A DNA stretch of 64,000 bases from Streptomyces lomondensis (GTDB lineage Bacteria > Actinomycetota > Actinomycetes > Streptomycetales > Streptomycetaceae): positions 124,001-188,000 of the forward strand of contig NZ_BMWC01000003.1 of assembly GCF_014651035.1 (NCBI RefSeq), in the 5' to 3' direction. Shown here piece by piece: positions 53,120 to 62,219 of the stretch. Both the position numbers and the translations under genes were made by a program. Within the stretch, counting starts at the first letter, position 1. Each line of letters begins with the position of its first letter. The notes beneath the pieces were generated by a model. The model saw nothing but the letters and a program-made list of their open reading frames with translations, was not told where the DNA came from and made no database searches.

Positions 53120-53821
53120 ATGTCCGAGTCACAGGTCGCGCTCATCACCGGTGGGGGCAGTGGTATCGGCGCCGCCGTCGCACGGCAGTTGCTGGACGCC
53201 GGGTACCGGGTCGCCGTCACCGGGCGGGGGGAGGAGCGGCTGCGCGCCTTCGCCGAGGAACTGGGGCGGCCCGACGGGCTGCTGACGATCGCCGGGGACG
53301 CCGCCGTGTACGACGACGTCCGGGCGGCGGTCGACACCACGGTCAAGGCGTTCGGCCGGCTCGACACGGTCGTCGCCAACGCCGGTTTCGCCACCCACGA
53401 CACGGTCGCGGAGGGCGACCCGGCCGGCTGGACCGACATGGTGCTGACCAACGTCCTCGGTCCGGCCCTGCTGATCCGGGCGTCGATCGACGCCCTGAAG
53501 GAGACGCGCGGCCGGATCGTGCTCGTCGGCAGCGTCGCCGGGATCGTGCACGGACCCGGCAACATCTACGGGGCGACGAAGTGGGCGGTGACGGGGCTCG
53601 CCGAGAACACCCGGCGGCAGGTCACCGAGTGGGGCGTGGGCGTCACCCTGGTCGCGCCCGGCCGGACGGAGACCCCCTTCTGGGACTCCTACGGCAGTCT
53701 CCCGCCCGGCCACCTCCTCACCGCCGACCAGATCGCGGACTCGGTGGTCTGGGCGATGCGCCAGCCGGCCGGTGTCGACGTCAACACGGTCGTCGTACGG
53801 CCGGTGGGGCAGCCGGTCTGA
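53120..53821 (+). CDS. SDR-family oxidoreductase
   Basis: This 233-residue protein starts at ATG 53120 behind AGGGGGAAG. The classical short-chain dehydrogenase motifs are TGGGSGIGAA (cofactor), NAG (VVANAGFATHD), Ser in VLVGSVAGI and YGATK (YxxxK catalytic pair). An Arg in VTGRGEERL suggests NADP preference. The substrate is unknown. It is probably a single gene ended by the strong bidirectional terminator at 53836-53886. Confidence 0.9.
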   Translation: MSESQVALITGGGSGIGAAVARQLLDAGYRVAVTGRGEERLRAFAEELGRPDGLLTIAGDAAVYDDVRAAVDTTVKAFGRLDTVVANAGFATHDTVAEGDPAGWTDMVLTNVLGPALLIRASIDALKETRGRIVLVGSVAGIVHGPGNIYGATKWAVTGLAENTRRQVTEWGVGVTLVAPGRTETPFWDSYGSLPPGHLLTADQIADSVVWAMRQPAGVDVNTVVVRPVGQPV

Positions 53822-53835
53822 GAGGGGGGAACACG

Positions 53836-53886
53836 GACGGCGCCCCGGTTCCCGAACCCCTGCGGGGCCGGAACCGGGGCGCCGTC
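53836..53886. terminator. 17-bp perfect inverted repeat, bidirectional terminator
   Basis: The arms 53836-53852 and 53870-53886 pair perfectly and the loop holds a small CCCC-TGC-GGGG hairpin. It sits between the convergent SDR and aldo/keto reductase genes. Confidence 0.85.
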
Positions 53887-53894
53887 GGTGCGGG

Positions 53895-54728
53895 TCAGGA
53901 GCCGTTCAACGTCGCCGGGTCCGGGCCCAGACGGCGGTCCTCGTTCAGGGCGCTGATGGCCGCCAGGTCCTCGGTGTCCAGGCTGAAGTCGAACACCTCG
54001 ATGTTCTCCTTGATCCGGGACGGCGTCACGGACTTCGGAATCACCACGTTGCCCAGCTGGATGTGCCAGCGCAGCACGACCTGGGCCGGGGTGCGGTTGT
54101 GCTTCCGGGCGATGGCCACGATCGCCGGGACCTCCAGCAGGCCCTTGCCCTGGCCGAGCGGCGACCAGGCCTCCGTGGCGATGCCCTGCTCCGCGTGGTA
54201 CTCACGGGCGGCGTGCTGCTGGAGGTGGGGGTGCAGCTCGATCTGGTTCACCGCCGGGATGACCGACGTCTCGCCGATCAGCTTCTCCAGGTGCTCGGGA
54301 AGGAAGTTGGAGACACCGATGGCCCGGATCCGGCCGTCGGCGTGCAGCTTCTCGAACGCCCGGTACGTGTCCACATAGGTGCCCTTGTCCGGCATCGGCC
54401 AGTGGATCAGGTACAGGTCGACGAAGTCCAGGCCGAGCTTCTCCAGCGACGTGTCGAAGGCGCGCAGCGTGGAGTCGTACCCCTGGTCGGCGTTCCAGAG
54501 CTTCGTGGTGACGAAGAGCTCCTCGCGGGGGAGACCGGAGGCGGCGATGGCCTTTCCGGTGCCCTCCTCGTTGCCGTAGATCGCCGCTGTGTCGATGCTG
54601 CGGTACCCGGCCTCCAGGGCCGTCGCGACGGCCGCCTCGGCCTCGTCGTCCGGCACCTGCCAGACACCGAAGCCCAGCTGGGGCATCTCGACGCCGTTGT
54701 TCAGGATGATCGGGGGGACCTTGCTCAC
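53895..54728 (-). CDS. Aldo/keto reductase
   Basis: This 277-residue protein starts at GTG 54728. The AKR catalytic tetrad is visible: Asp and Tyr in YRSIDTAAIYGNE, Lys in FVTTKLWN and His in DLYLIHWPMP. AKR signature 2 (IRAIGVSNFLPEHLEKL) and signature 3 (VIPKSVTPSRIKEN) are intact. It resembles the 2,5-diketo-gluconate reductase (AKR5) group and reduces aldehydes or ketones with NADPH in the cytoplasm. Confidence 0.9.
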   Translation of the reverse strand: MSKVPPIILNNGVEMPQLGFGVWQVPDDEAEAAVATALEAGYRSIDTAAIYGNEEGTGKAIAASGLPREELFVTTKLWNADQGYDSTLRAFDTSLEKLGLDFVDLYLIHWPMPDKGTYVDTYRAFEKLHADGRIRAIGVSNFLPEHLEKLIGETSVIPAVNQIELHPHLQQHAAREYHAEQGIATEAWSPLGQGKGLLEVPAIVAIARKHNRTPAQVVLRWHIQLGNVVIPKSVTPSRIKENIEVFDFSLDTEDLAAISALNEDRRLGPDPATLNGS

Positions 54729-54844
54729 GAGCTCTCGATCCTTCGGTTTTGCGGTCAGGGTGTACTCCCATCGTGAACGATCACGCGCCGTGATGCGTTC
54801 CTGAGGGGAGAAGTCAGAAGCGCGCCTGCCCCGAAGGGCGGAGG

Positions 54845-56671
54845 TCACGCCCGGTACAGCGCCTCGACCTCGTTCGCGTACGCCTTCTCGATCGCCTTCC
54901 GCTTCAGCTTCAGCGACGGCGTCAGCAACCCGTGCTCCTCCGTGAACGGCTGGGCCAGGATGCGGAAGGTGCGGATCGACTCGGCCTGCGAGACCAGGGT
55001 GTTGGCCGCGACCACCGCGCGGCGCACCTCCGTCTCCAGATCCGCGTCGCGCACCAGCTGCGCGGGGGACATCCGCGGCTTTCCCCGCATCGCCAGCCAG
55101 TGCTCCACGGCCTCCTGGTCGAGCGTCACCAGGGCGGCGATGTACGGGCGGTCGTTGCCGACGAGGATGCACTGGTTGACCAGCGGGTGGTCCCGGACGC
55201 GTTCCTCCAGCACACCGGGCGACACACTCTTGCCGCCGGATGTGACCAGGATCTCCTTCTTGCGGCCGGTGATGGTGAGGTAGCCGTCCTCGTCGAGCGA
55301 GCCGAGGTCGCCGGTGGCCAGCCAGCCGTCGTGCAGGGCCTCGTCGGTGGCCTTGGGGTTGTTGAGGTACCCCTGGAAGATGTTGGCGCCGCGCAGCCAG
55401 ATCTCGCCGTCGTCCGCGATGTGCACGGTCATGCCCGGGATGGGCTGCCCGACCGTCCCGTACCGGGTGCGCCCGGGCGGGTTGGCGGTCGCGGCGGCGG
55501 TGGACTCCGTCAGGCCGTAGCCCTCGTAGATGTGCACGCCCGCGCCGGCGAAGAACAGCCCCAGCCGCCGGTCCATCGCCGAGCCGCCGGACATGGCGTG
55601 CTTGATGCGGCCGCCCATCGCGGCGCGGATCTTGGAGTACACGAGCTTGTCGAACAGCTGGTGCTGCATGCGCAGGCCGGCGGAGGGGCCGGGGCCGATG
55701 CCCCAGGCCTTCGCCTCCATCGCGTCCGCGTACTTGATGGCGATGTCGACGGCCTTCTCGAAGGGGCCCGAGCGGCCCTCCTTCTCCGCCTTGCGGCGGG
55801 CCGCGTTGAACACCTTTTCGAAGATGTACGGCACGGCCAGGAAGAACGTCGGTTTGAACGCGGCCAGGTCCGGCAGCAGGGCCGCCGCGTTCAGCTGCGG
55901 CTGGTGGCCGAACTTCACCCTGCCGCGGATCCCGGCGACCTGCACCATCCGCCCGAAGACGTGGGCGAGCGGCAGGAACAGCAGGGTCGCCGCCTCGTCG
56001 CCCCGCTTGGAGTGGAACACCGGCTCCCACCGCTCGATGACGGTGTCCGCCTCGTACATGAAGTTGCCGTGCGTGATGACGCAGCCCTTGGGGCGGCCGG
56101 TGGTGCCCGAGGTGTAGATGATCGTGGCGACCGAGTCGGGTGTGACGGCCTGCCGGTGGCGGTGCACCACCTCGTCGTCGAGGTGCGCGCCCGCGTCGTA
56201 CAGCTCGTGCAGGGCGCCGGAGTCCAGCTGCCACAGGCGGCGCAGCTGCGGCAGCCGGTCGATGACGGTGGCGATCGTCATCGCGTGGTCCTCGTGCTCC
56301 ACGACCGCGGCCGTCACCTCGGCGTCGTACAGCATCCAGAAGCACTGCTCGGCCGAGGAGGTCGGGTAGACCGGCACCACCTGGGCGCCGATCGTCCACA
56401 GCGCGTAGTCGAACAGCGTCCACTCGTAGCGGGTGCGGGACATGATCGCGACCCGGTCGCCGAACCGGATGCCGCTCGCCAGCAGGCCCTTGGCCAGGGC
56501 GAGGACCTCGTCGCGGAACTCGGCGCTGGTGACGTCCCGCCACTGGCCGGAGTCGTCCTTGCGGCCCAGCGCGATGCGCAGCGGGTCCTCCTGGGCATGC
56601 TCGAAGACCACGTCGGCCAGACCGCCCACCGGAGGTGCCAACGCCAACGGAGGGTTGGTGAACTCGCGCAA
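54845..56671 (-). CDS. Long-chain fatty acyl-CoA synthetase (AMP-binding, FadD15-like)
   Basis: This 608-residue protein starts at TTG 56671. The adenylate-forming motifs are in order: A3 TIIYTSGTTGRPKG, FLPLAHVFGR, SGGSAMDRRLGLFF, A5 YEGYGLTES and TGDLGSLDEDGYLTITGRKKEIL (A7/A8). The C-terminal Lys lies in SLKLKRKAIEKAY. It activates fatty acids as acyl-AMP and transfers them to CoA. The protein has no carrier domain. It lies 300 bp downstream of the LysR gene, on the same strand. Confidence 0.9.
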   Translation of the reverse strand: MREFTNPPLALAPPVGGLADVVFEHAQEDPLRIALGRKDDSGQWRDVTSAEFRDEVLALAKGLLASGIRFGDRVAIMSRTRYEWTLFDYALWTIGAQVVPVYPTSSAEQCFWMLYDAEVTAAVVEHEDHAMTIATVIDRLPQLRRLWQLDSGALHELYDAGAHLDDEVVHRHRQAVTPDSVATIIYTSGTTGRPKGCVITHGNFMYEADTVIERWEPVFHSKRGDEAATLLFLPLAHVFGRMVQVAGIRGRVKFGHQPQLNAAALLPDLAAFKPTFFLAVPYIFEKVFNAARRKAEKEGRSGPFEKAVDIAIKYADAMEAKAWGIGPGPSAGLRMQHQLFDKLVYSKIRAAMGGRIKHAMSGGSAMDRRLGLFFAGAGVHIYEGYGLTESTAAATANPPGRTRYGTVGQPIPGMTVHIADDGEIWLRGANIFQGYLNNPKATDEALHDGWLATGDLGSLDEDGYLTITGRKKEILVTSGGKSVSPGVLEERVRDHPLVNQCILVGNDRPYIAALVTLDQEAVEHWLAMRGKPRMSPAQLVRDADLETEVRRAVVAANTLVSQAESIRTFRILAQPFTEEHGLLTPSLKLKRKAIEKAYANEVEALYRA

Positions 56672-56971
56672 ACCCCGCTCCCCGCTCCTCAGCGTTCAGG
56701 TTGAGTGACGCTCCGCACAGCGTCGTGAAAGTTATCCCACCGGGCTAGGGGCGCGGGAGGGGGTGCGAAGGCGGACGATGCTCTCATCCCTGCTGGTCAG
56801 CTGGGGAAAATACGCCCACATGGGGAAGGGTCGGACAGAATCCTGACGGTTGAGTAAGTTTCGGTGCCGTAATCTCCACCGAATCTGTACGACTCCAGTG
56901 GTCGCACGTCACGCCCCCGAGCGGCTCTCTTCTCTCAGCGCGGTGGCGGCGGATTCTGTCACTCCGGTTCG
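56672..56971. other. 300-bp gap between the LysR gene and the acyl-CoA ligase gene
   Basis: It must hold the promoter of the leftward acyl-CoA ligase gene. I see no ORF, no strong palindrome and no firm promoter. The stretch around 56800-56900 is less GC-rich than its surroundings. Confidence 0.5.
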
Positions 56972-57850
56972 TCACAGGCCCTTGCGCGGGCTGCGGTGCA
57001 GCCGGTCGCCGCCCGACAGGATCGCCGCCGCCAGGGCGTCCGCCGCGCCCTGCGCGGAGGAGCGGCGCCGGCCGTGCACCACGACGAAGTCGACCTGTCC
57101 CAGTTCCGGCAGCCCCGCCCGGTCCGGCACCCGCACCAGGCCCGGCGGGATGAAGCCGCGGGAGTGGGCCATCACGCCGAGGCCCGCCCGGGCCGCCGCG
57201 ACGAGGCCGTTGAGGCTGCCGCTCGTGCACACGACGCGCCACTCGCGGCCCTGCCGCTCCAGCGCCTCCAGGGCGAGGGCGCGGGTGATGCCCGGCGGCG
57301 GGTAGACGATGAGCGGCACCGGGCGCTCCGGGTCGAGCCGGAGACGCTCCGCGCCGATCCACACCAGCCGGTCGTGCCGGACCAGCTCGCCGCGCGGGTC
57401 CTGCGGGCGCCGCTTGGCCAGGACGAGGTCCAGCTTCCCGGCGGCCAGCTGCTCGTGCAGCGTGCCCGACAGCTCCACCGTCAGCTCCAGGTCGACCTCC
57501 GGGTGCTCGTGCCGGAAGCCCTCCAGGATCTCCGGCAGCCGGGTCAGCACGAAGTCCTCCGAGGCGCCGAAGCGCAGCCGGCCGCGCAGCCGGGTGCCCG
57601 TGAAGAACGCCGCCGCCTGCTCGTGCACCTCCAGGATCCGGCGCGCGAAACCGAGCATGGCCTCGCCGTCCTCGGTGAGCTCCACCGAATGCGTGTCCCG
57701 GGTGAACAGCGTCCGCCCCGTCGCGTCCTCCAGCCGCCGTACGTGCTGGCTGACCGTCGACTGCCGCAGCCCGAGCCGCCGCGCGGCCTGCGTGAAGCTC
57801 AGCGTCTGCGCCACCGACAGGAAGGTGCGCAGATGGGAGGGGTCGTACAT
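56972..57850 (-). CDS. LysR-family transcriptional regulator
   Basis: This 292-residue protein starts at ATG 57850. The N-terminal winged HTH is typical (HLRTFLSVAQTLSFTQAARRLGLRQSTVSQHVRRLE). The co-inducer domain follows from about residue 90 (RLRFGASEDFVLTRLP). It diverges from the BASS-family transporter gene, with a perfect palindrome of LysR type in between (57861-57877). It is therefore likely to regulate that transporter and itself. Confidence 0.9.
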   Translation of the reverse strand: MYDPSHLRTFLSVAQTLSFTQAARRLGLRQSTVSQHVRRLEDATGRTLFTRDTHSVELTEDGEAMLGFARRILEVHEQAAAFFTGTRLRGRLRFGASEDFVLTRLPEILEGFRHEHPEVDLELTVELSGTLHEQLAAGKLDLVLAKRRPQDPRGELVRHDRLVWIGAERLRLDPERPVPLIVYPPPGITRALALEALERQGREWRVVCTSGSLNGLVAAARAGLGVMAHSRGFIPPGLVRVPDRAGLPELGQVDFVVVHGRRRSSAQGAADALAAAILSGGDRLHRSPRKGL

Positions 57851-57860
57851 GAGCCCAGGT

Positions 57861-57877
57861 TATCGCGGTATGCGATA
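57861..57877. promoter_or_regulatory. LysR-type operator palindrome
   Basis: TATCGC-GGTAT-GCGATA has perfect 6-bp arms and fits the T-N11-A rule for LysR sites. It lies 11 bp upstream of the LysR start, so it probably mediates autorepression and control of the divergent transporter. Confidence 0.7.
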
Positions 57878-57984
57878 GCAGTGAGAGCGGCATACGGGAT
57901 TCCCGATCGCCGACTGGGGGAGCAGGATGGAAGGGGGCCGTTCCGGCCCCGGGACCGACCGACGTACCAAGCAAGTGGAGCACC

Positions 57985-59022
57985 GTGAAACGCCTGCGCT
58001 GGCCGAGCCGGCTGCCGATCGACCCCTACATCCTGCTGCTCCTCGGGACGGTGGGCCTCGCCGCACTGCTCCCGGCGCGCGGGACGGCCGCCGATGTCTC
58101 CTCCGGCGCCTCCACGGCGGCGATCGCCCTCCTGTTCTTCCTCTACGGCGCCCGGCTGTCCACCCGTGAGGCGCTGGACGGCCTGCGCCACTGGCGGCTC
58201 CACGTCACGGTCCTGGCCTGCACCTTCGTGATCTTCCCGCTGCTGGGCCTCGCGGCCCGCGGGCTGGTGCCGGTGATCCTGACGCACCCGCTCTACCAGG
58301 GCCTGCTCTTCCTCACACTGGTCCCGTCGACCGTGCAGTCGTCGATCGCCTTCACCTCGATGGCCCGCGGCAACGTGCCCGCCGCGATCTGCGCGGGCTC
58401 CTTCTCCTCCCTCGTCGGCATCATCGCCACCCCGCTGCTCGCGGCCTCGCTGCTCGGCAGCAGCGGCGGGTTCTCCGCCGACTCGCTGCTGGAGATCGTC
58501 CTGCAACTGCTCGTGCCGTTCCTCGCCGGGCAGCTGCTGCGCCGCTGGATCGGCGGCTTCGTCACCCGCCACAAGAAGGCCCTGGGACTCGTGGACCGCG
58601 GCTCGATCCTCCTCGTCGTCTACACGGCGTTCAGCGAGGGCATGGTCCAGGGCATCTGGCACCAGGTCAGCCCCGCGCGCCTCGGCGGGCTGTTCGCCGT
58701 CGAGGCGCTGATCCTCGCCGTGATGCTCCTGCTGACCTGGTACGGCGGCAAGGCGCTGCGCTTCGGCCGGGAGGACCGGATCGCGATCCAGTTCGCGGGC
58801 TCGAAGAAGTCCCTCGCCTCCGGACTGCCCATGGCGAGCGTCCTGTTCGGCCCGCAGGCGGCGCTCGCCGTGCTGCCGCTGATGCTCTTCCACCAGATGC
58901 AGCTGATCGTGTGCGCGGTGATCGCCAAGCGGCGCGCGCAGGACCCGCCGGCGGACGTCACCCCGCGGGGGTCAGACGCAGCGTCACGAACCGCGGTCGG
59001 TACAGGGACACGTTCCGGCTGA
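57985..59022 (+). CDS. Bile acid:sodium symporter (BASS/SBF-like) family transporter
   Basis: This 345-residue protein starts at GTG 57985 behind GTGGAG. About nine to ten membrane helices are visible, and the SBF-like core motifs lie around PSTVQSSIAFTSMARGNVPAAI and FAGSKKSLASGLPMASVLFG. Members with this pattern (YocS/YfeH type) carry organic anions or related small acids with sodium. The ligand here is unknown. It is divergent from the LysR regulator. Its 3' end overlaps the convergent DUF4185 gene by 65 bp. Confidence 0.85.
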   Translation: MKRLRWPSRLPIDPYILLLLGTVGLAALLPARGTAADVSSGASTAAIALLFFLYGARLSTREALDGLRHWRLHVTVLACTFVIFPLLGLAARGLVPVILTHPLYQGLLFLTLVPSTVQSSIAFTSMARGNVPAAICAGSFSSLVGIIATPLLAASLLGSSGGFSADSLLEIVLQLLVPFLAGQLLRRWIGGFVTRHKKALGLVDRGSILLVVYTAFSEGMVQGIWHQVSPARLGGLFAVEALILAVMLLLTWYGGKALRFGREDRIAIQFAGSKKSLASGLPMASVLFGPQAALAVLPLMLFHQMQLIVCAVIAKRRAQDPPADVTPRGSDAASRTAVGTGTRSG

Positions 59023-60196
59023 GCTGGGCGGCGGCGCCCGTCGTCTCCAGCCAGTTGACGTCGTAGCTCAGCACGAGACGCCCGGCACGGCTCAGCACCG
59101 GATGCGCCTGCGGGTTGTAGGCGGCCACCTGCCCCGGCGGCAGCGACGGGCTGAACTCCTTCGCCGGCCCGTGCCACGGCCCCTCCGGGGAACAGGCCCA
59201 GTACGACGCCACCGTCGTCAGCCCTTTGGTGCCGGCGGCCATCGTGAACAGCACGTACGTCCCGCCGTCCCGGACGACCGAGAACGCGCTGCCCACGCCC
59301 GTGCGCTGCCCGTCCCCGAGCACCGGCCGGGGGCGGGCGCCGGGCACCCACGCCGAACCGCTCCAGTACTGCCAGGCCGACGGATCGGCGAGCCGGCCCT
59401 GGGGCACACGGGCCACGTACGCGTACGAGGCCGGGCGGGAGGCGGCCCGGCGGTCGTCGCCGCCGAAGACGTACGTCCAGCCGTCCTCCTCCACCAGCGT
59501 GGTGCCGAACAGCACGCGCCGGGACGGGTCGGGGACCAGCTGCTGGTCGAGCACCTTGACGACCGACTCCAGGCGCAGGCCGGGCAGGGACAGCGTGGCG
59601 ACCTCGGTGGCGGTGGGCACGCCGTAGATCCACGGGGACGGGCCGGCCGTGCGCACCCACAGCAGCACCCGGACGACCTGCTCCGAGGAGCCGGGGGAGC
59701 GGGGTTCGACGCGGGCGGCGACCGGCCAGCGCCACTGGTTCGGCGCCGGGTCGGCGAAGAGCGGGGCGGGCAGGGTGGTCTCCAGCCGTCCGTCGCGCAT
59801 CAGCACGGCCGAGTTGCGCACCAGCGGGGCGGTGGTGTCCCGCCAGGCGTAGGACTCGCCGTGCGGATTGGGCGGGCCGTACACCCGGCCCAGATAGGTG
59901 TCCGAGAACAGCCACAGCACCCGGCCGTCCGGCAGCCGCACCGAGTGGGTGCCGTCGCCGCCGGTCCAGTCGTCGGTGCGGGACGCGTCGTCGCCGTAGC
60001 GGGCGAACTCGGCGGTGAGGCCGTCGTCCGCCCGCCATGAGCCGACCGTGCGCGCCGCACAGGCGCCGTCGCCGTCCGGACTCTCGTCCCCCGGCAGGGC
60101 GATGAGCAGCGCGGCCCCGAGAACCAGGACCAGCAGCAGGCCGATCCCGGTTCCCGTGCGCTGCCGTGCTCGTGTTGCGTCTGCGTCGTCGGGCAC
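58958..60196 (-). CDS. DUF4185-domain secreted or membrane-anchored protein
   Basis: This 412-residue protein starts at GTG 60196, 12 bp after the sialidase stop. An N-terminal membrane segment (GIGLLLVLVLGAALLIALPG) is followed by a beta-propeller-like DUF4185 domain: WTGGDGTHSVRLPDGRVLWLFSDTYLG, DGWTYVFGGDD and QAHPVLSRAGRLVLSYDVN. DUF4185 resembles the five-bladed propellers of GH43/sialidase-type enzymes. Genetic coupling to the sialidase suggests a role on the same extracellular glycans. Catalytic residues cannot be named from the sequence. Confidence 0.8.
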   Translation of the reverse strand: MPDDADATRARQRTGTGIGLLLVLVLGAALLIALPGDESPDGDGACAARTVGSWRADDGLTAEFARYGDDASRTDDWTGGDGTHSVRLPDGRVLWLFSDTYLGRVYGPPNPHGESYAWRDTTAPLVRNSAVLMRDGRLETTLPAPLFADPAPNQWRWPVAARVEPRSPGSSEQVVRVLLWVRTAGPSPWIYGVPTATEVATLSLPGLRLESVVKVLDQQLVPDPSRRVLFGTTLVEEDGWTYVFGGDDRRAASRPASYAYVARVPQGRLADPSAWQYWSGSAWVPGARPRPVLGDGQRTGVGSAFSVVRDGGTYVLFTMAAGTKGLTTVASYWACSPEGPWHGPAKEFSPSLPPGQVAAYNPQAHPVLSRAGRLVLSYDVNWLETTGAAAQLSRNVSLYRPRFVTLRLTPAG

Positions 60197-60207
60197 GCCC
60201 CGTGACG

Positions 60208-62079
60208 TTAGTTGCTGCCGCTCACCTGGTCCATGGGCAGCCACAGGACCGTGCCCCGGGAGGCGGCGCCCCGGGCGCCGGAGGCCAACTCCTCGTCGGA
60301 CAGGGCCCGGTTCCACACACGGACGTCGTCGATCGCCCCCGTGAGGTACGCCCGGCTGTCCATGCGCTGGCCGATGTGCACGCCGAACGGGGAGTTGCGG
60401 CTGACCGAGCCCGGCACGTCCGCGGTGCTGAGCGCCTCGCCGTCGAGGAAGAGCGTCAGCTGTCCTGCGCCGCGGCGCAGCACCAGGTGGTGCCAGCGGC
60501 CGTCGTTGTGGGCGCCGCTGGTCCACACCGACGCCGACCGGACGGTCGCCGCACCCGAGCGGGTGGTGATCAGCGCCCGGACCCGGTCGCTCGCCGGCTC
60601 CCCGCGCAGCCAGATCTGCGGCTGGGTGCTGCCGATGCCGCCCATCCACAGGAAGGGCTGCTCGCCGGCCGTGGCCGTGTAGCGGAAGAACAGCGACGCC
60701 GTGAAGTCCCCTTCCCCGAGCGGCAGCCGGGACCGGTACGGCAGGCGTACGGCGTCGTCGGTGCCGTCGAAGGAGAGCGCGCTGCCGCGGACGCCGGCCG
60801 TCCGCCCGGCCCCGCCGAGCACCGCCGCCGGCTTGGCGCCCGCCGCGGCGTCGCGGGTGGTCGGGTCGGCGCCCCGGCGGGGTTTCAGCCAGTCCTCGGT
60901 GAAGCGTGCGAAGCGGATCTCGTCGCGCGCGTCGACCGCGCCGCCCTCGTACAGCAGCCCCACGGTCGTGCCGTCGACCGCCGCCATGTCGGAGTAGCCG
61001 GACCAGTCGCTCGTGACGACCGTGCCCCGGTCCACGCTCTCCCAGGTGCGCCCGCCGTCGTAGGAGGAGCGGACCATCATCGTCCGGCGCCGGTCGGGGT
61101 CCGCCGGGGCGGACAGCAGCATGCGGTCGCCGAGGCGCAGCGTCGCGCCCTGGACCTGCGGGGTGTAGAGGTCCGGCAGAGCGCGGAAGGGCGTGGCGAA
61201 GCTGTCGCCGCCGTCCAGGCTGAAGGTCTGGGAACGGTGGCCCAGGTCGGTGCCGTCCTGTTCCCGGCCGCTGACGAGGACGGCCCCGTCGGCGCGTTCG
61301 GTGAGCGTCACCTCGGACGGCTTCTGCCGGAACGTGCCGTCCTGCGCAATGGGCCAGGAGTCGGTGGCGCCGACCCGCCAGTGGTCGCCGCCGTCGTCGC
61401 TGACGATGAGTGCGGCGTGGTTCGCGGAGACCCGGCTGCCGTTCCACGTCTCGGTGTTGACGCCGAACACCAGCCGCCCCGCGTGCTTGCCGCGGGTCAG
61501 CTGGATGCCGTGCACGGGGCCCGTGGCGTACCAGGAGTTCCAGTGGTCGGGCAGGATCTCGTCGCTCAGGTCGCGCGGCTCGGACCAGGTCCGGCCGTCG
61601 TCGTCGCTGTACTGGAGATGCGGGGTGCGGTCGCAGGGGATCGAGCAGTTCCCGGCGTCCGTACGGCCGGTGTTGTACGTCTCGGCCAGCAGGATCCGGC
61701 CGGTCCTGCGGTCCACGAGGGGCGCGGGGTTGCCGTGGGTGTCGCCGGCGCCCTCGTTGACGACCTGGAGCGGGCCCCAGGTGCGGCCGCCGTCGGTGGA
61801 GCGCTTGAGGACGATGTCGATGTCGGCCGCGTCACCGCAGTTGAGGACCCGGCCCTCGGCGAAGGCGAGCAGCGTGCCGGACGTGGTCCGCACGATCGCC
61901 GGGATCCGGAAGCAGGCGTAGCCGGGGTCCTGGGCGGCCTTGAAGAGGACCTGTTGCTCGAACTCCGGTAAGGCTGTGGTCGGTCGGGCATGGGCCGGGC
62001 CGGTGGGCGCGAGCAGCGCCGCGGCGGCGAGGACGGCTGTCAGGGTGGATCTCAGACGTGCGCGAAGACGTGCCGGCAT
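60208..62079 (-). CDS. Secreted exo-sialidase (GH33-like) with C-terminal LamG domain, TTA codon
   Basis: This 623-residue protein starts at ATG 62079. A signal peptide ends at AHA-RP (about residue 32). The sialidase signature FRIP (YACFRIPAIVR) binds the carboxylate. Five Asp-box turns are seen, such as STDGGRTW, SDDDGRTW and SYDGGRTW. Acid/base and nucleophile regions (FAEGR; SDWSGYSDM) fit GH33. A LamG/concanavalin-like domain (about 440-615) includes FDGTDDAVRLP and GAIDDVRVWNRALSDEEL. Codon 37 is TTA (61969-61971 on plus), just after the signal peptide, so expression depends on bldA. It is co-transcribed with the DUF4185 gene. Confidence 0.9.
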   Translation of the reverse strand: MPARLRARLRSTLTAVLAAAALLAPTGPAHARPTTALPEFEQQVLFKAAQDPGYACFRIPAIVRTTSGTLLAFAEGRVLNCGDAADIDIVLKRSTDGGRTWGPLQVVNEGAGDTHGNPAPLVDRRTGRILLAETYNTGRTDAGNCSIPCDRTPHLQYSDDDGRTWSEPRDLSDEILPDHWNSWYATGPVHGIQLTRGKHAGRLVFGVNTETWNGSRVSANHAALIVSDDGGDHWRVGATDSWPIAQDGTFRQKPSEVTLTERADGAVLVSGREQDGTDLGHRSQTFSLDGGDSFATPFRALPDLYTPQVQGATLRLGDRMLLSAPADPDRRRTMMVRSSYDGGRTWESVDRGTVVTSDWSGYSDMAAVDGTTVGLLYEGGAVDARDEIRFARFTEDWLKPRRGADPTTRDAAAGAKPAAVLGGAGRTAGVRGSALSFDGTDDAVRLPYRSRLPLGEGDFTASLFFRYTATAGEQPFLWMGGIGSTQPQIWLRGEPASDRVRALITTRSGAATVRSASVWTSGAHNDGRWHHLVLRRGAGQLTLFLDGEALSTADVPGSVSRNSPFGVHIGQRMDSRAYLTGAIDDVRVWNRALSDEELASGARGAASRGTVLWLPMDQVSGSN

Positions 62080-62219
62080 GGTGCGACCTGCCCTTCATGC
62101 GTCTGTCGGCTGGACCACCGGGACATGGGAACAGACATCCGGTCATTCGGACATCCCACGTCCAATGTGTGGGCCACAGACGGTACTTGGCCTCACAGAC
62201 CCCCCACAAGAAGCGTGCG

